A DNA stretch of 64,000 nt, from NCBI RefSeq assembly GCF_043642205.1, contig NZ_JBHZSG010000014.1, positions 15,292-79,291 of the forward strand, read 5' to 3'. Positions 61,451 to 64,000 of this stretch are shown in pieces. A model generated the notes under the pieces. The model was not told the DNA's origin. It made no database searches and saw nothing but the letters and a program-made list of their open reading frames with translations. Within the stretch, counting starts at the first letter, position 1; each line of letters opens with the position of its first letter. The stretch comes from Thalassotalea_A litorea (GTDB lineage Bacteria; Pseudomonadota; Gammaproteobacteria; Enterobacterales; Alteromonadaceae). Made by a program: the position numbers and the translations under genes.

Positions 61451-63892
61451 ATGGTCAAGTATCTGACATCGACCTTTATTTTTTTAACATTAGTGTCCTG
61501 CTCCAGCGGTCCCCGACAAACGGCACCCGTTGCATACGACTCTGGTATCGCTCTGGAGAACATGTTAATTGAAGAAAGTCCAGGAAAGGATTTCCATCGA
61601 TATGTAAATGGCCATTGGCAAGACTATGGCATCGTGCCGGAAAATCAGCATCAATATGACGTTTATGATGAGCTCGACCAGCGTGCTCACCAGGCCATTT
61701 TACAAATTATCGAACGTGCTGCCAGAACCCGTTATGGGAACGGCACCGACGAACAGAAAGTTGGCGATTTGTACCAATCTTTTCTTGATTTCGAGCGCCG
61801 CGACAATTTTGGGATTGCACCGCTAAAACCAATAATCGAACGGATCAATGCGATTGAAAACCGAGCCGATTTTGCCAAATATCTGGCCTATGCCACCAAG
61901 TACAATTACAACCCGCCTTTTAATTTACGATTCGAAGTTGATTTACAAGATACCTCAAAATACATGGTGACGACCTGGCAAGCGGGGTTAGGGTTACCAG
62001 ATAAAAAATACTATTTGAGTACCGAACAAAAGTATCGCGATTTACGCCGTGCTTATCGCGAGCATATTACCCGTATGTTTGAACTTGCCGGGATCAACGA
62101 CGCTGAACTGGCAGCGAGAAAAGTCGTAGTACTGGAAACCGAGCTTGCAGGGCATCACGAAGATAAGGCAGACAATCGCAACATTGACTCGCTATATAAC
62201 AAGTTTCTTTACCACAACCTGCCGCAAATCATGCCCTATTTCGATTGGAAAGAATACATGTCGGGTACCGGTATTTTCAATGCAGAAGGCCTGGTAGTGC
62301 CGCAGATAAATTATTTACGTGGTCTTAATGAAATGTTAGTCACGACAGAGTTAGCCGACTGGAAACTCTATTTTACCTGGCACGCGCTTCACGCTAATGC
62401 CACTCACCTGACTCGCAATATCGAACGCCAGCACTTTGCATTTTATGGTAAGCAACTCAGGCAACAAAAAGGCATGAAGCCTGCAAAGTGGCGGGCTGTT
62501 GATGCAGTCAATAACGTACTCGGTGATATTGTAGGCAAGACCTATATTGATGAACAAATGACTCGCCAAAAGCAGCAACGGGTCAGCCAAATGTCAACCA
62601 ATCAAATTCGTGCCCTGACCATTCAACTTGAAGATATTGAGTGGCTTTATGAAAGTACTCAGGAAACCGCTTTAGAAAAACTTGAAGGATTAAAAGTGCA
62701 GGTAGGTGGGCCAACGAGTTGGCGAGATTATGCCAACCTCGACATTAAATTTGGCGACTATTTTGGTAACCGCCAGCGAGCTGCTTTATTTGACTATCAG
62801 TCTCGAAGAATGCGACTAACGCAGACCGTAAGTCCTAATCAATGGCCCATACTTCCCCAATCTACGCGCATGACTTACCTACCCGAAGCTAACAAAATAT
62901 TTATTCCGGCGGGAAGCATTCAGCCACCATTATTTGACAGTAATGCCGAAGACGCCATTAATTATGGTGCCTTTGGTACTGTCCTTGCCGATACCATAAT
63001 TGCCAGTATCGATCGTGAAGGAAGAAACTTTAACCGCTCGGGAGTCTTTGCTCCCTGGTGGTATGGCAGAGATAAACGCGAATATCGTATTCTTACCGCC
63101 AGACTAGGCGATCAATACGACATGCTTGCCATCCATGAAGAAGATGACGCTGCAATCCATGCCTGGGTACTTCAGGAAAGACAGCGTCAGCAACTGTTGG
63201 CCGAACAACGGGCCATCGCCGCGAGCGATGCTGAATTAATAGAACAAAACCGTCCAGAAGAACAGGTTTCACCTGAAAATGAATTAGCCCCTCAGGAAAT
63301 AGATGATGATTCCGACGGCAATATCGAAATCATGCCCGCCGTAGCGCCAGAAACGTTACCTGCAAATGATGAACTACCAGCCAGCCAATCGACAGAAGAC
63401 ATCAGTACCAATGTTGCTGCAATCCAACCGGACGGAGGTGACAGTAATGCTGATAGTAAACAGCAAACAACTAAGGTTGGTGATCACAACCCGGAGAATG
63501 TTCTGGATTCGGCAGCTGTAGAGCAACAGAGCATAGCAATGCCCTCGTTACCCATGGTCGATGGTCGTAAAACGGTGTACAAAGCCATTCGAGATGTTAA
63601 CGCTCTGTCGATTTCGCTTAACGCCTATAAATTATCTTCGGGCAGTACAGCGACATCAACTGCAGATGGTTTTACCGGTATGCAACGCTTCTTTATTGGT
63701 TATAGTCAACGCTGGCGGGTCTTGTATAGCGAAGAACGACTTCTGGAATTACAACAACAAAATAATTACCTGCCGGTTCGGCATCGTGTAAATGGCGCTG
63801 TCCGTAATATTGATGAGTTTTATCAGGCGTTTGAGGTAGACGAAACCGACAGAGTGTATTTACCCGAAGCGCTGCGGGTAAAAGTCTGGTAA
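61451..63892 (+). CDS. M13-family (neprilysin-like) lipoprotein lacking zinc-site residues: pseudo-peptidase
   Basis: This protein of 813 residues starts from the ATG at 61451, with GGAA six bases upstream; an ATG at 61439 lacks a ribosome site. The lipoprotein signal ends LVSC. The M13 fold is clear: DFHRYVNGHW at the start, LPDKKYYLS, and FIPAGSIQPPLFD...AINYGAFGTVL. Where M13 enzymes have HEIGHxFD, this reads ADTIIASID, and the ExxxD zinc motif region reads KAIRDVNALSISLNAY. Both zinc motifs are gone. An acidic low-complexity insert of about 150 residues (rich in Glu, Gln and Pro) precedes the last 100 residues. It should be catalytically dead; a binding or scaffolding role is inferred. 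Confidence 0.82.
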   Translation: MVKYLTSTFIFLTLVSCSSGPRQTAPVAYDSGIALENMLIEESPGKDFHRYVNGHWQDYGIVPENQHQYDVYDELDQRAHQAILQIIERAARTRYGNGTDEQKVGDLYQSFLDFERRDNFGIAPLKPIIERINAIENRADFAKYLAYATKYNYNPPFNLRFEVDLQDTSKYMVTTWQAGLGLPDKKYYLSTEQKYRDLRRAYREHITRMFELAGINDAELAARKVVVLETELAGHHEDKADNRNIDSLYNKFLYHNLPQIMPYFDWKEYMSGTGIFNAEGLVVPQINYLRGLNEMLVTTELADWKLYFTWHALHANATHLTRNIERQHFAFYGKQLRQQKGMKPAKWRAVDAVNNVLGDIVGKTYIDEQMTRQKQQRVSQMSTNQIRALTIQLEDIEWLYESTQETALEKLEGLKVQVGGPTSWRDYANLDIKFGDYFGNRQRAALFDYQSRRMRLTQTVSPNQWPILPQSTRMTYLPEANKIFIPAGSIQPPLFDSNAEDAINYGAFGTVLADTIIASIDREGRNFNRSGVFAPWWYGRDKREYRILTARLGDQYDMLAIHEEDDAAIHAWVLQERQRQQLLAEQRAIAASDAELIEQNRPEEQVSPENELAPQEIDDDSDGNIEIMPAVAPETLPANDELPASQSTEDISTNVAAIQPDGGDSNADSKQQTTKVGDHNPENVLDSAAVEQQSIAMPSLPMVDGRKTVYKAIRDVNALSISLNAYKLSSGSTATSTADGFTGMQRFFIGYSQRWRVLYSEERLLELQQQNNYLPVRHRVNGAVRNIDEFYQAFEVDETDRVYLPEALRVKVW

Positions 63893-63925
63893 GCGCGAAC
63901 GGATCGCATTTGATCTAGCTTCATT

Positions 63926-64000
63926 ATACCAATCCCATTAAATTATTGCTCACTCAGTGAGAATTTAAAGGCTTTTAGACAAGGCTTTGATTGCAGAGAA
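63926..64000 (+). repeat. MITE-like element, copy 7 (cut by window edge)
   Basis: The first 75 bases of a further copy, starting ATACCAATCCCATTAA and then the CTCACTCAGTGAG palindrome, lie in the same orientation as copies 3-5. The remainder is outside the window. It lies 33 bp after the M13-family stop. Confidence 0.9.

Noticed and set aside
61451..63892. Active M13 metallopeptidase annotation
   Set aside because: The HExxH zinc motif and the ExxxD motif are absent in the aligned positions, so an activity-based name would mislead.

Overview
The window looks like the chromosome of a marine agar/porphyran-degrading gammaproteobacterium, probably Alteromonadales (Alteromonadaceae or Colwelliaceae). 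The grounds are the gene content: GH50, GH86 and GH117 enzymes, a TonB-dependent receptor with a tryptophan-halogenase-family neighbour, an NhaD antiporter, EttA and Dcp. No rRNA, tRNA or CRISPR was seen. Placement below order level is not possible from what I can see.

Positions 1-42,500 form a large red-algal galactan utilization locus. On the left is a P450/ferredoxin/ferredoxin-reductase operon of the kind that demethylates 6-O-methyl-D-galactose, with a PhyH-type dioxygenase and an IclR regulator. A three-gene AT-rich cassette (ParA-like ATPase plus two unknown proteins, 4445-6504) interrupts the locus. Next come GH117 and an MFS sugar porter. They are followed by a TonB receptor, a surface lipoprotein, a tryptophan-halogenase-family flavoprotein and a stand-alone ExoP C-terminal-like domain, then GH50 agarase, a GntR/FadR regulator, an FG-GAP/ASPIC protein and GH86. 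After a repeat-rich gap come an AraC regulator divergent from a zinc alcohol dehydrogenase and an esterase (plausibly formaldehyde disposal), a sulfatase, a PhoD-like phosphatase, and the 3,6-anhydro-L-galactose (AHG) operon (cycloisomerase, MDR dehydrogenase, SDR, aldehyde dehydrogenase). galT-galK and a divergent LacI/GalR regulator close the locus.

The parts fit one scheme. Surface GH50/GH86 enzymes cut the polymer and the TonB receptor imports oligosaccharides. GH117 removes terminal AHG. The P450 system demethylates galactose and releases formaldehyde, which the dehydrogenase and esterase may oxidise. Galactose enters through GalK/GalT, and AHG through the aldehyde dehydrogenase and cycloisomerase. 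A palindrome of core TTGTNNACAA recurs upstream of six transcription units (MFS-GH117, TonB receptor, GH50, gntR, FG-GAP-GH86, AHG operon) and defines a likely local regulon, probably of the GntR protein. galT and lacI instead share GalR-like AAACGTTT palindromes.

From about 42,500 to 64,000 the content is more ordinary: NhaD, an acyltransferase, a bicupin, Dcp, a sigma-54 activator next to a well-formed sigma-54 promoter and a large secreted repeat protein, a DsbA-like lipoprotein, GNAT, a 3D-domain lipoprotein, a LysE exporter, a TPR hybrid histidine kinase and EttA. It ends with an M13-family protein that has lost its zinc site.

A MITE-like element of about 270 bp with 16-bp terminal inverted repeats (ATACCAATCACATTAA) occurs seven times, five full or internally deleted and two partial or cut by the window edge. 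Three copies sit directly at gene boundaries. A second repeat family (core GACACCCAC) fills the gap after GH86.
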